DNA of 17,418 nucleotides from Lachnospiraceae bacterium (GTDB lineage: Bacteria; Bacillota_A; Clostridia; Lachnospirales; Lachnospiraceae). Of the stretch, positions 7,917 through 14,515 are shown piece after piece; positions within the stretch are counted from its first letter, which is position 1, and each line of letters starts with the position of its first letter. Position numbers and translations under genes: made by a program. Where the stretch lies: contig CAAFOY010000015.1 of NCBI GenBank assembly GCA_900764695.1, positions 1 through 17,418 on the forward strand, written 5' to 3'. The notes beneath the pieces were generated by a model. The model was not told where the DNA came from and ran no database searches. It saw nothing but the letters and a program-made list of their open reading frames with translations.

Positions 7917-10883
7917 CTAAATATCAATGCTTTCCTCAACAAGTTTTTCGTGTTCCTTCTCATTCTGTCTCTTTTGCCATTCCTCTTTCAATGCTTTCTT
8001 TAGTGCTCTGGTAGCATTGGATAATATCATTGCTCTTCTGTGTCCTAATCTGAAACTTGCATTTTTCCCATCATTCATTTTTTTCAAAAAATCCGATGCA
8101 TATTCATTTCCATTTTCTGCAGCTCTTTCAATCCATTGCCGTTCTAATGTTTTATCTTGTCTTACTGCTTCTCCTTTCAGATAAGTAATTCCAAGCATGA
8201 ACGCAGCCGTGTCATTGCCTGCCCCGGCTGAGCATTCCATGCATTCAATTCCCTTGTTTGGATTATAGAGCTGACCTTCCGTATCAAGATACATTCTACC
8301 TAAGTAATAATCTGAATATGGTTTGATGCTTTCATTTTCGCACTTTAAAAATTGTTGCTCTGAATTTGGATAGTCCTTTTTGTCATAATAAATTTTTCCA
8401 AGTTGGTAAGCAGCATATTCATTATTCTGCTCCGATGCCCTGTCAAACCAATACATGGATTTTTCTTCATCCCTTTCAATGTACTTTCCATCATTGTATA
8501 TTTTTCCAATCTGATACTGTGCAAATGAATTTCCCTCTTCAGCAGACTTCTCCATGTACATTATTCCCTTTTCAGGATTAAACATTTCCTCGTTTTCATT
8601 TAAATATATTTTCCCCAACTTGTACCATGCATACTTATTGTCTGCCATTGATAGATGCTCAACTGCTTCTCTGATGTTTCCACCATCAATTTTTAACTTT
8701 CCAAGCTTATAAGCTGCATATCCATTTCCTTCTTTTTCTGCCATCCTGTACCACTTTTCAGCTTCCAGTTTATCTTTCATTCCATACTCATTATCACTGT
8801 ATACGTTTCCCAATACATACATTGCCATGTCACTTTTTCCGACTGTTGCAGCTTCCTTTAGATATTCCAACGCTTTAGGTAACATTTCAATGTTCTTTTC
8901 TTCAAGATAAATTTTTGCCAGTTTGTTCATTGCATACACATTTTTTGCTTCTGCAGATTTTTCTAAATATTCCTTTCCCTTTTCGTTATTTTGTTCTGTT
9001 CCCTGAGCATTCAAGTACATCATTCCAATTCTGTACTCCAAGTTATCATCAGGATTTTTTCTCTCCATTTCTGAAAATTGAATGAATGCACTGTCATATA
9101 ATTCTTCCTTTTTTTCGAGGGGGACAAAATTGTCCCCTAAATTTACCTCATCATTTTCTATCATACTGGCTGCCTTATAGGCTGCATATCCGTTATTTTC
9201 AGAAATCGATTCAAAGTCACTAAACGCTCCCTGAAAATCCTTATCCATACCCTGACCATAATATTTCATTTTTCCAAGCATGTATCTTGAATAATCATTT
9301 TCAGATAATTCAAATCGCTGTTTTGCCAGCTCATAATTCTTTTCTGTTCCCTGACCATAATAATGCATTTTTCCCAATCTGTAATTTACGTAACTTGATT
9401 TTTTGTCTTCACTTGAACAATTTTTCAATTGAACTTCAAAGCCCCTGAATGCTCTTTGGTAATAATGCTCTGCTGTTTTTGCATTTATCTTTGTTCCAAT
9501 TCCCTTTTTATAAACTTCTCCTAACTCATATGTAGCAAGAATGTTTCCGTCATTATGTTCTTCCAACAGAAGCATTGTTGCTGTTTCATAATCAGGATTT
9601 TTTTGATGTATCAGTCTTCTTGCCTTTTTATATTTTTTGCTCCATTCATAATAGGAATCCTCCACATCCGCTTCCGGCTCTATGAAGTCATCCACATCAA
9701 CATCATTCATTTCATTTTCATCACCATAAATTTCTGTTAAATAAACTTTATCAATTAACTCTTTTTCATCATCTGTATCTAAGGGGACAAAATTGTCCCC
9801 TAGTTTTTCCTCTGCGTTTTTTAGTTCATTATCATACTTTTTTATTTCCTTAAGAATTGCATTTCCCAGTCTTGTATACAAATCCTTCATCTTGTTTTTA
9901 CCGTAATCTTTCTTACTGTCACCGTAAGCCTGCTTATATACTTCTTCCTGCGTGTTTATTCTTTCTCTCAATTCCTTAAATTCATCTGAATGATACTTTT
10001 CCAAATAATTGATGCTTATGTTATCAATGTCTGCTCGCAACCTTGCCATTATCGGATTGTTATAGTTCCACAAGTTCCTGTTACAGTCAGGCATTTTTTG
10101 GTACAGGTCCTCAAACAGTTTTACAAGTTCTTCATCCTGTACAAGCGGATGCTCACTCTTCTGTTTCACTATGCTGTCCCTGATTATTTGGTTAATCTTT
10201 ATGTTATTCTCTTTGTCATTTACTAATTCATTAACAACATAACTCTTACATTTTTCTATGCTCTTCGGCTTAAACCTTCCTTTATATTCCATCTTGGTTA
10301 GTGGCTTTCCATTTTCATCCAAGATTGGTTTTCTGATTCTTTTTCCATTTTGATATGCATATTCGTACTGTGTGTATTCCTTCTTCTCCCTCATTGGAAC
10401 AGGCTCGACAGTTGCAATGTGAATGTGGATGTTGTCAGTATTAAAATGAATTGCCCCCGACCAGACTGCATTATCCAACCTTTCCGCTTCAAGCATTCTG
10501 TTAACTCCGCCTCTTGCAACTTCCTTTAATTTTGCCTCATCTATTGCATCATCATTTTCACTTATTATTCCATTTTGTTTTAGCCAACGATTGTCAAAGG
10601 ATATTACTGTTTGCCACATCACTGATTCATTGCTCTGTGCCTGTTCAAATATTTCCTTTAACTGCATCTTTTCATCTTCCGATAAGTTATCCTTTTCAGA
10701 CGTAAACAGTCCGCTTGTCTTATTTGGATTTCCCATGTAATTCTGATACAGATTATATTTTGCGGTGTTCTTATTTCTTACTGCCTCACTCCTATTAATG
10801 TAATCAATATATCCTTGGAACCGGTTGTCATTAGGTCTGCAAAATTCAGTCACCACCACAACTCCTGCCTTAATTTTTCCCAT
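7917..10883 (-). CDS. MobP2/MobL-type relaxase fused to Sel1-like repeats
   Basis: This 988-residue protein is the likely DNA-nicking enzyme for conjugative transfer. The N-terminal 300 residues look like the MobP2/MobL relaxase group, with candidate nicking tyrosines Tyr25/Tyr28 in GYIDYINR, the segment NYMGNPNKTSGLF and a metal-binding histidine motif with His146, His153 and His155 (AIHFNTDNIHIHIA). From about residue 430 to 960 there are roughly a dozen Sel1-like repeats (units such as YAAYKLGKLK, QGTEKN-ELAKQRFE), an alpha-solenoid used for protein contacts. Two copies of the element palindrome are inserted in frame, each encoding LGDNFVPL (about residues 361-368 and 582-589). The start has GGAGG 4 bases upstream; four palindromes precede the gene. 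Confidence 0.88.
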   Translation of the reverse strand: MGKIKAGVVVVTEFCRPNDNRFQGYIDYINRSEAVRNKNTAKYNLYQNYMGNPNKTSGLFTSEKDNLSEDEKMQLKEIFEQAQSNESVMWQTVISFDNRWLKQNGIISENDDAIDEAKLKEVARGGVNRMLEAERLDNAVWSGAIHFNTDNIHIHIATVEPVPMREKKEYTQYEYAYQNGKRIRKPILDENGKPLTKMEYKGRFKPKSIEKCKSYVVNELVNDKENNIKINQIIRDSIVKQKSEHPLVQDEELVKLFEDLYQKMPDCNRNLWNYNNPIMARLRADIDNISINYLEKYHSDEFKELRERINTQEEVYKQAYGDSKKDYGKNKMKDLYTRLGNAILKEIKKYDNELKNAEEKLGDNFVPLDTDDEKELIDKVYLTEIYGDENEMNDVDVDDFIEPEADVEDSYYEWSKKYKKARRLIHQKNPDYETATMLLLEEHNDGNILATYELGEVYKKGIGTKINAKTAEHYYQRAFRGFEVQLKNCSSEDKKSSYVNYRLGKMHYYGQGTEKNYELAKQRFELSENDYSRYMLGKMKYYGQGMDKDFQGAFSDFESISENNGYAAYKAASMIENDEVNLGDNFVPLEKKEELYDSAFIQFSEMERKNPDDNLEYRIGMMYLNAQGTEQNNEKGKEYLEKSAEAKNVYAMNKLAKIYLEEKNIEMLPKALEYLKEAATVGKSDMAMYVLGNVYSDNEYGMKDKLEAEKWYRMAEKEGNGYAAYKLGKLKIDGGNIREAVEHLSMADNKYAWYKLGKIYLNENEEMFNPEKGIMYMEKSAEEGNSFAQYQIGKIYNDGKYIERDEEKSMYWFDRASEQNNEYAAYQLGKIYYDKKDYPNSEQQFLKCENESIKPYSDYYLGRMYLDTEGQLYNPNKGIECMECSAGAGNDTAAFMLGITYLKGEAVRQDKTLERQWIERAAENGNEYASDFLKKMNDGKNASFRLGHRRAMILSNATRALKKALKEEWQKRQNEKEHEKLVEESIDI
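9120..9137. repeat. Palindrome copy 6, in frame within the relaxase
   Basis: GGGGACAA-AA-TTGTCCCC, perfect consensus. On the coding strand it reads LGDNFVPL within VNLGDNFVPLEKKEE, in the linker between two groups of Sel1-like repeats. Confidence 0.9.
9783..9800. repeat. Palindrome copy 7, in frame within the relaxase
   Basis: Perfect consensus copy in the same coding frame as copy 6, reading LGDNFVPL within EEKLGDNFVPLDTDDEKE. It lies between the relaxase domain and the first Sel1-like repeats. Confidence 0.9.
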
Positions 10884-10903
10884 TTTTCCTCCTTAAATTT
10901 TTA

Positions 10904-11031
10904 GGGAACAAAATTGTCCCCTTGTATTCTTAATTTTTAGGGGACAAAATTGTCACCCTGTATTCTTAATTTTTTAGGGGACAAAATTGTCACCCTGTAT
11001 TCTTAATTTTTTAGGAGACAAAATTGTCCCC
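10904..11031. repeat. Tandem array of four palindromes (copies 8-11) upstream of the relaxase
   Basis: The copies are at 10904-10921, 10940-10957, 10977-10994 and 11014-11031, with starts 36, 37 and 37 bp apart. Spacer sequence repeats too (CTTGTATTCTTAATTTTTAG and close variants). Core variants are GGGAACAA, GGGGACAA and GGAGACAA on the left and TTGTCCCC or TTGTCACC on the right. The array fills the space between sortase and relaxase. Iteron-like spacing of about 3.5 helical turns suits cooperative protein binding, as in a centromere or a repressor site. Confidence 0.85.
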
Positions 11032-11771
11032 TAAATTAACTTACACACAATTACCATTCTGCTGTTTTTATTTATGTTGTCACATGTTGATAATGTAAGC
11101 AGCTTGTCTTTCAACGAAATCTTTTCTCCTGTGTCATAAAGTTTTATTTTTTCAAGTTGCTTTATATATTTTTTCTTTTTATTCTTCCAGATGTTAACAT
11201 TGTAATATTCAAATGAATTTTTCTTGTTTACATCTGAAACAAAAGCATAAACAACTATATACTTTCTATTGTCATTTAAAGTGTTGAAGCTAACATATTT
11301 ATGAGTGTCATAAAAATTTTTGTCTTTGTATTTTATTAAGTCAGAAAACATCGTTCCATTATTCATATGATGTCCGTATATTACTGTATTAAATGCAGCA
11401 ATATTTGTTGTACAATTTTCTCCGATAAAAGGTGTTCCATGAATGGAGTATTCTTTTTCAAAATTTCTCATTAGGTAATAATCAAATTGCTTTGTTGTTT
11501 TCATCACTGGATAATTAATTTTTGTATCCTTTATTTTTATCCATCCTACAAAATCACTGTTCTCTCTATATAATTTCAGATATTTATTTTGAACCGTCTT
11601 TCCTTTTACATCTGTCTTTCCATTTACTTTTTTGTTTATCTTGTTCTCCACGTTATCAAAAAGTTCTTTTTGTTTATAAGCTTCATAATAGTAATTTACA
11701 ATTTTAAACCCACTAAAAAGAAATGTTGCAGATAATATAATGACTATGAATTTGTTTATAACTCTTTTCAT
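11031..11771 (-). CDS. Class B sortase
   Basis: The product is a 246-residue membrane-anchored transpeptidase that attaches proteins to the cell wall or links pilin-like subunits. One N-terminal membrane segment (about residues 8-25) precedes the catalytic domain. The triad is visible: His134 in VIYGHHM, Cys230 in LTLSTC and Arg238 in NSRMVIVCKL. The motif GWIKIKDTKINYPV and HGTPFIGENC fit class B. It lies between the relaxosome genes and the relaxase. No LPxTG- or NPxTN-type substrate is found in the window. The stop codon TAG is formed by the border of palindrome copy 11. Confidence 0.92.
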   Translation of the reverse strand: MKRVINKFIVIILSATFLFSGFKIVNYYYEAYKQKELFDNVENKINKKVNGKTDVKGKTVQNKYLKLYRENSDFVGWIKIKDTKINYPVMKTTKQFDYYLMRNFEKEYSIHGTPFIGENCTTNIAAFNTVIYGHHMNNGTMFSDLIKYKDKNFYDTHKYVSFNTLNDNRKYIVVYAFVSDVNKKNSFEYYNVNIWKNKKKKYIKQLEKIKLYDTGEKISLKDKLLTLSTCDNINKNSRMVIVCKLI

Positions 11772-11791
11772 TTTTCCTACCTTTTCTTAAT

Positions 11792-12202
11792 TTATTTCCC
11801 CGAATTGTCACTTTGCTTTCTTTTTCTCTCATCACTCTTCTGTTTAAAGTATGCTATTTTATCTTTTATGTTTTTCTGTGACTGCTCCACAACAACATTA
11901 GGTGCAAGCTCCGCAGATATGAGTGCATCGGCCTTGAACATGTGAAGCAGCGTATTTATTGCATCCAATATGACTATACTATTTTGTTCAGCCGTCTTGG
12001 TTGCCCATTTAAGTCTTTCGCTCTTCATATAACTTTCCTCGAACTCCTTTACCACGGACTTTGCAATGTCATCGGTTAAACTTTCCGACTGCAACAAGAA
12101 GCTTATTGCTGCACTATCACTTTTTAATCCATACTTTAATTTCATGTCCTGCAGTTTTTCGTATTCCTTTTCATCAAAATATATATTTTTCCTTATTGCC
12201 AT
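11792..12202 (-). CDS. Relaxosome-type accessory DNA-binding protein (MobC-like position)
   Basis: A 136-residue protein. Its N-terminus reads as a ribbon-helix-helix: strand RKNIYFDE, helix KEYEKLQDMKLKYG, helix SDSAAISFLLQSE (about 4-41). A long helical, charged C-terminal half follows, ending KSDERKRKQSDNSGK. The position, between another RHH gene and the sortase-relaxase pair and on the same strand, suggests an auxiliary protein that helps the relaxase at oriT. I do not recognise a specific family. A GGAAG site precedes the ATG and palindrome copy 12 lies 27 bases upstream. Confidence 0.65.
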   Translation of the reverse strand: MAIRKNIYFDEKEYEKLQDMKLKYGLKSDSAAISFLLQSESLTDDIAKSVVKEFEESYMKSERLKWATKTAEQNSIVILDAINTLLHMFKADALISAELAPNVVVEQSQKNIKDKIAYFKQKSDERKRKQSDNSGK

Positions 12203-12229
12203 TCTTTCTTCCTTTCACTTTATATTCTA

Positions 12230-12247
12230 GGGGACAAAATTGTCCCC
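12230..12247. repeat. Palindrome copy 12
   Basis: Perfect consensus copy with flanks TTCTA and TAATATT, between the two accessory genes. The upstream RHH gene ends on the TAG created at its border (12247-12249). Confidence 0.9.
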
Positions 12248-12498
12248 TAATATTTATCCCTTATGTTTTCAAGTAGCATGCTGTTTTCTCTTATCACATC
12301 ATTTGCCTGCTCCAATCTGTCTGCCACTGCATCAACAAGATTTGAATATCTGTTTTCAATTTCATTTAAATCCTTCATTACCGCAATCTGTGCAATCTGA
12401 TTTTTAAGATATTCATTTCTGCTGATGCCTTTCTTTTTAGCCAGCTCATCTATTTTCTTAATTGCCACCGGGTCCACATCCCTTATTGATATGTTCAT
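12247..12498 (-). CDS. CopG-like ribbon-helix-helix protein
   Basis: An 83-residue protein with an N-terminal CopG-type RHH: strand MNISIRDVD, helix PVAIKKIDELAKKKG and helix SRNEYLKNQIAQIA (about 1-42). A helical, probably coiled-coil tail follows (NEIENRYSNLVDAVADRLEQ). It is the first gene of the run leading to the relaxase and is preceded by an operator-like inverted repeat and the structured region at 12596-12777. It is a candidate autorepressor and oriT accessory protein, as RHH proteins encoded beside oriT often are. A GAGGTG site supports the start. Confidence 0.75.
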   Translation of the reverse strand: MNISIRDVDPVAIKKIDELAKKKGISRNEYLKNQIAQIAVMKDLNEIENRYSNLVDAVADRLEQANDVIRENSMLLENIRDKY

Positions 12499-12532
12499 TC
12501 ATTTCACCTCATTTTTCTTTTTATATTGTCAT

Positions 12533-12568
12533 TCAGATATAGATATATATTATATCTGACAAGATATT
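12533..12568 (-). promoter_or_regulatory. Promoter region and operator-like repeat of the CopG-like gene
   Basis: TCAGATATA and TATATCTGA form 9-bp arms around a 9-base AT centre at 12533-12559. The minus-strand TATAAT inside it can serve as a -10, with a weaker TTGCAA-like -35 about 15 bp upstream. A palindrome over the promoter fits autorepression by the RHH product. Confidence 0.5.
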
Positions 12569-12595
12569 TTTGCAACACTTTTGGTGCAAAATTTG

Positions 12596-12637
12596 CTTAA
12601 TACACACCTTTTAGGTTGTACAAAAGTGTGTATTAAG
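12596..12637. other. Candidate oriT inverted repeat
   Basis: A perfect 12-bp inverted repeat, CTTAATACACAC (12596-12607) and GTGTGTATTAAG (12626-12637), around an 18-base centre. An inverted repeat of this type beside relaxosome genes is typical of a relaxase recognition site. The nick site cannot be read from the sequence. Confidence 0.45.
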
Positions 12638-12720
12638 GGGCATAAGTAATATCACGGAAACGTTAGGCACTGCCTAACTATCAACGCAGTTGATATCAGT
12701 TTCCCCTTATGCTCTTTTTT
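12635..12720 (+). ncRNA. Branched structure ending in a U-run: small RNA, terminator or part of oriT
   Basis: The outer stem pairs 12635-12646 with 12706-12717 (12 bp including two G-U). An inner stem, GGAAAC/GTTTCC, pairs 12656-12661 with 12699-12704. Inside are two side-by-side perfect 7-bp hairpins, GTTAGGC/GCCTAAC (12662-12678) and TATCAAC/GTTGATA (12679-12695). TTTTTT follows at 12715-12720 on the plus strand, so the whole could end a plus-strand transcript, opposite to all genes around it. It could also act as folded single-stranded DNA in transfer. I see no strong plus-strand promoter. Confidence 0.45.
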
Positions 12721-12777
12721 CACTGGCTGTCCGCACTGCTTCGTGAAAACCTAGCTGAAAAATCGGCGGCTACGCCG
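12717..12777. other. Two further hairpins beside the branched structure
   Basis: TTTTCAC (12717-12723) pairs with GTGAAAA (12743-12749), and CGGCG (12764-12768) pairs with CGCCG (12773-12777). The stretch is richer in G+C than its surroundings. CCCCTTAA at 12781-12788 is also the inverse of TTAAGGGG at 12633-12640, so the whole 12633-12788 block could close on itself. It is most likely part of the transfer or replication origin. Confidence 0.4.
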
Positions 12778-12813
12778 TCCCCCCTTAAAAGAAAAAATTT
12801 AATAATTCGGGCG

Positions 12814-12847
12814 AAAAAAAAGTACCACATTTCTGTGATACTTTTTT
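12814..12847. terminator. Terminator after the toxin gene
   Basis: AGTACCACA (12821-12829) pairs with TGTGATACT (12834-12842). On the minus strand the only imperfect pair becomes G-U, and TTTTTTT follows (12814-12820), giving a good terminator for the toxin-antitoxin operon. A T-run on the plus strand (12842-12847) may make it bidirectional. Confidence 0.8.
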
Positions 12848-12862
12848 AGCTTTCCATATTAT

Positions 12863-13123
12863 TTACTTATCTTGATAATGAGTTCCGCATTGAATAATCT
12901 CTATATTATTATTTTCAATTCTAAAAACAATTCTGTTTTTGGAGTCTATTCGCACACTCCAATATCCTGAAAGATTTCCCATTAATGGTTCAGGCTTACC
13001 AATGCAATTATATCCATTTCGGTCTATGCTCTTTAATAACGAATTGATTTTTTTAATCATTCTTTTGTCTGATTGAAAACTAATATATTCTTCCCACGCG
13101 TCATCTTCCCATAATTTTTTCAT
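12863..13123 (-). CDS. yoeB: YoeB/Txe-family toxin
   Basis: This 86-residue ribosome-dependent mRNA endonuclease is the toxin of a type II pair. The family block GKPEPLMGNLSGYWSVRID (about 42-60) is present, together with residues matching the catalytic set of E. coli YoeB shifted by one: Glu45, Arg64, His82 and the penultimate-region Tyr83 (E46, R65, H83 and Y84 in E. coli). The ATG at 13123 overlaps the antitoxin stop by one base (TGATG), so translation is coupled. A TTG one codon upstream could extend it but is not needed. It appears intact. Confidence 0.92.
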   Translation of the reverse strand: MKKLWEDDAWEEYISFQSDKRMIKKINSLLKSIDRNGYNCIGKPEPLMGNLSGYWSVRIDSKNRIVFRIENNNIEIIQCGTHYQDK

Positions 13124-13380
13124 CAATCTACCTCTATTAACTCATGCTCCTTCAAAGTTGTCTTCCCACTTTTTAGATTAGCAATTCTTCTTTCCAGTTC
13201 CTCTATGTTATCTCTGTCATAAAATGGGTCAGCTGTTACTTCAAATGGAATTCTTCTTTCATTGCCTACCTTTACAAGAAATATGTTAATAGCTGTAGAC
13301 ATTGATATTCCCATATCATTGCAGGCTCTTTCTGCTTTTTTCTTAACTTCATCATCCACTCTAAAATTAACCTGTGCCAT
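13123..13380 (-). CDS. RelB/DinJ-family antitoxin
   Basis: This 85-residue antitoxin has an N-terminal RHH DNA-binding domain (strand AQVNFRVDD, helix EVKKKAERACNDMG, helix SMSTAINIFLVKVG), the DinJ/RelB hallmark. A C-terminal toxin-wrapping region follows (NIEELERRIANLKSGKT). YoeB toxins are classically paired with YefM/Phd-type antitoxins; here the partner is DinJ-type, a mixed pairing. The gene leads the operon and has a promoter and a 14-bp inverted-repeat operator upstream. A GGAG site lies before the ATG. Confidence 0.9.
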   Translation of the reverse strand: MAQVNFRVDDEVKKKAERACNDMGISMSTAINIFLVKVGNERRIPFEVTADPFYDRDNIEELERRIANLKSGKTTLKEHELIEVD

Positions 13381-13403
13381 ATTATCATCTCCTTTTTTGT
13401 TTT

Positions 13404-13452
13404 ATTATAGCAAATGTAAAGTGATTTTACAACTTTCGCTTTACATTTGCTA
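13404..13452 (-). promoter_or_regulatory. Toxin-antitoxin promoter and operator
   Basis: Minus-strand -35 TTGTAA (13427-13432) and -10 TATAAT (13404-13409) with 17 bp between. A perfect 14-bp inverted repeat, TAGCAAATGTAAAG (13408-13421) and CTTTACATTTGCTA (13439-13452), overlaps the -10 and lies upstream of the -35. It is placed for repression by the RHH antitoxin or the toxin-antitoxin complex. Confidence 0.85.
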
Positions 13453-13533
13453 CGCTATATTTTAAATTCTTACCCTTATCATAACCTGACCTAAATTAAA
13501 ATATGCACTTTTTAGCATTTATGACATACATTT

Positions 13534-13644
13534 TTATTCCAAAAGTTTAATACCAATCATCATAACCATATACAAATACATTATATATATAATAGTTAGC
13601 TCAATATTGTTTTTTAATTGCTTTTTTCTCTGTTGCCTTGTCAT
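13534..13644 (-). CDS. 36-residue membrane peptide
   Basis: A basic N-terminus (MTRQQRKKQLKNN) is followed by one hydrophobic segment (about residues 15-33) rich in Ile, Met and Tyr, giving a single-span, N-in small membrane protein. A longer frame extends upstream, but a GGAG site 8-9 bases before the ATG at 13644 fits this start. It is the last gene of a run of small genes (57, 43 and 36 residues) with short spacers. I do not recognise a family. Confidence 0.55.
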   Translation of the reverse strand: MTRQQRKKQLKNNIELTIIYIMYLYMVMMIGIKLLE

Positions 13645-13663
13645 TTTTTCATCTCCTATTTCT

Positions 13664-13795
13664 TTACTCTGATGTGTAATATAAATCTGCCTGACTCTTG
13701 CCATAGGCATGTGCATAGTCCTCATCCTTAATATCGTTCATTGCCTGCTCATAAAAGTATTCATAAATACTGTCCCAATCATAAATACTAAACAT
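13664..13795 (-). CDS. 43-residue acidic peptide
   Basis: The frame reads MFSIYDWDSIYEYFYEQAMN and ends QADLYYTSE. It is rich in Tyr, Asp and Glu, with no membrane segment. The ATG at 13795 has AGGAG 9 bases upstream, and that site overlaps the stop codon of the 57-residue gene before it, so the two are probably translated together. It is followed after 19 bases by the 36-residue membrane peptide. Function unknown; an acidic small protein in a mobile element could be an inhibitor or DNA mimic, but nothing here shows that. Confidence 0.6.
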   Translation of the reverse strand: MFSIYDWDSIYEYFYEQAMNDIKDEDYAHAYGKSQADLYYTSE

Positions 13796-13807
13796 AAAAA
13801 TCATCTC

Positions 13808-13981
13808 CTAACTTTCAACTTTAACACCTGCTCCATAATTAAACTTTGTTTCTGCAGCATATTCATATGCTGCATCTTCAGTTTCAAATTCTTCCTTACT
13901 CATACAATTTTCTCTTAAAATTTTCAACATCTCTTCTTCTTCCATTTCGTAGCCTATTGTTACATTTAAAAATCTTCCCAT
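13808..13981 (-). CDS. 57-residue acidic protein
   Basis: The protein begins MGRFLNVTIGYEMEEEEMLK and ends KFNYGAGVKVES. It is very acidic in the middle, with an alanine-rich helix (TEDAAYEYAAETK). No family recognised. It starts 23 bases after the stop of the next small gene upstream, with an AAAGGA site, and its TAG stop lies inside the ribosome binding site of the 43-residue gene. The gene order and tight spacing support an operon from 14443 to 13534. Confidence 0.65.
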   Translation of the reverse strand: MGRFLNVTIGYEMEEEEMLKILRENCMSKEEFETEDAAYEYAAETKFNYGAGVKVES

Positions 13982-14004
13982 TTTTTTAATTCCTTTCTCT
14001 AGTA

Positions 14005-14208
14005 TTAAGTAATCTGTTTTATGATGTCTGTAATCATTGCCGTTCCTGAATCTAACATTACGTTAACTTTTTTAATGTTTCCGTTTGTAAATGTTGCAAT
14101 TACAATTTCGCTGTTTTTTTGATATTCAAGTTTTTCCAACTCATTTAAATTTCTTGTTGCTTTTAATGTTTCCGTGAGCAAATCACATACCTTTTGTAAA
14201 TCTTCCAT
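14005..14208 (-). CDS. 67-residue protein of unknown function
   Basis: The product starts MEDLQKVCDLLTETLKATRN, a helical, probably amphipathic segment, followed by a likely beta section (SEIVIATFTNGNIKKVNVML) and a final helix (GTAMITDIIKQIT). No family recognised. It is spaced 25 bases from the gene before it and has an AAAGGA site upstream. It belongs to the cluster of small accessory genes. Confidence 0.7.
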   Translation of the reverse strand: MEDLQKVCDLLTETLKATRNLNELEKLEYQKNSEIVIATFTNGNIKKVNVMLDSGTAMITDIIKQIT

Positions 14209-14233
14209 TTCTTTTTTCCTTTCTACTTCTTAT

Positions 14234-14443
14234 TTATCTTTCAACCACAAATCCGGATTTTTTCCATGCTTTGGCTGTTATTCCATGTTGTAATGGCTGA
14301 CCTGCAAAACATGCAATTGTTCCGGCAATTCTAGGCTCCAGCCCTGCCTGCTCTTTTGCAAATTCCTCTGCATATTTTGTATAAATATACGGTGCTTCTT
14401 CCTTTGTATAATCCTTTACGCTTACTGGATACTCTTTAATCAT
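14234..14443 (-). CDS. 69-residue protein of unknown function
   Basis: The product begins MIKEYPVSVKDYTKEEAPYI and contains the conserved-looking block FAGQPLQHGITAKAWKKSGF. It is probably soluble. No family recognised. The start has a GGGAGG site 8 bases upstream. It is the first gene of the small-gene run and is the first gene downstream, on the minus strand, of the long hairpin at 14516-14770. Any transcript entering from upstream would carry that hairpin in its leader. Confidence 0.7.
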   Translation of the reverse strand: MIKEYPVSVKDYTKEEAPYIYTKYAEEFAKEQAGLEPRIAGTIACFAGQPLQHGITAKAWKKSGFVVER

Positions 14444-14515
14444 TTTCTATTACCTCCCGGTTTTAAATTTAAAATTTGTTTCTGGAATGTTTGGGATTGG
14501 GTGCTTCCCTGACCA

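Noticed and set aside
10904..11031. CRISPR array
   Set aside because: The spacers between the repeats are themselves repeated, there are no cas genes, and copies occur singly elsewhere in the element.
13121..13126. TTG start one codon upstream for the YoeB toxin
   Set aside because: The ATG at 13123 gives the family N-terminus and the usual stop-start overlap with the antitoxin.
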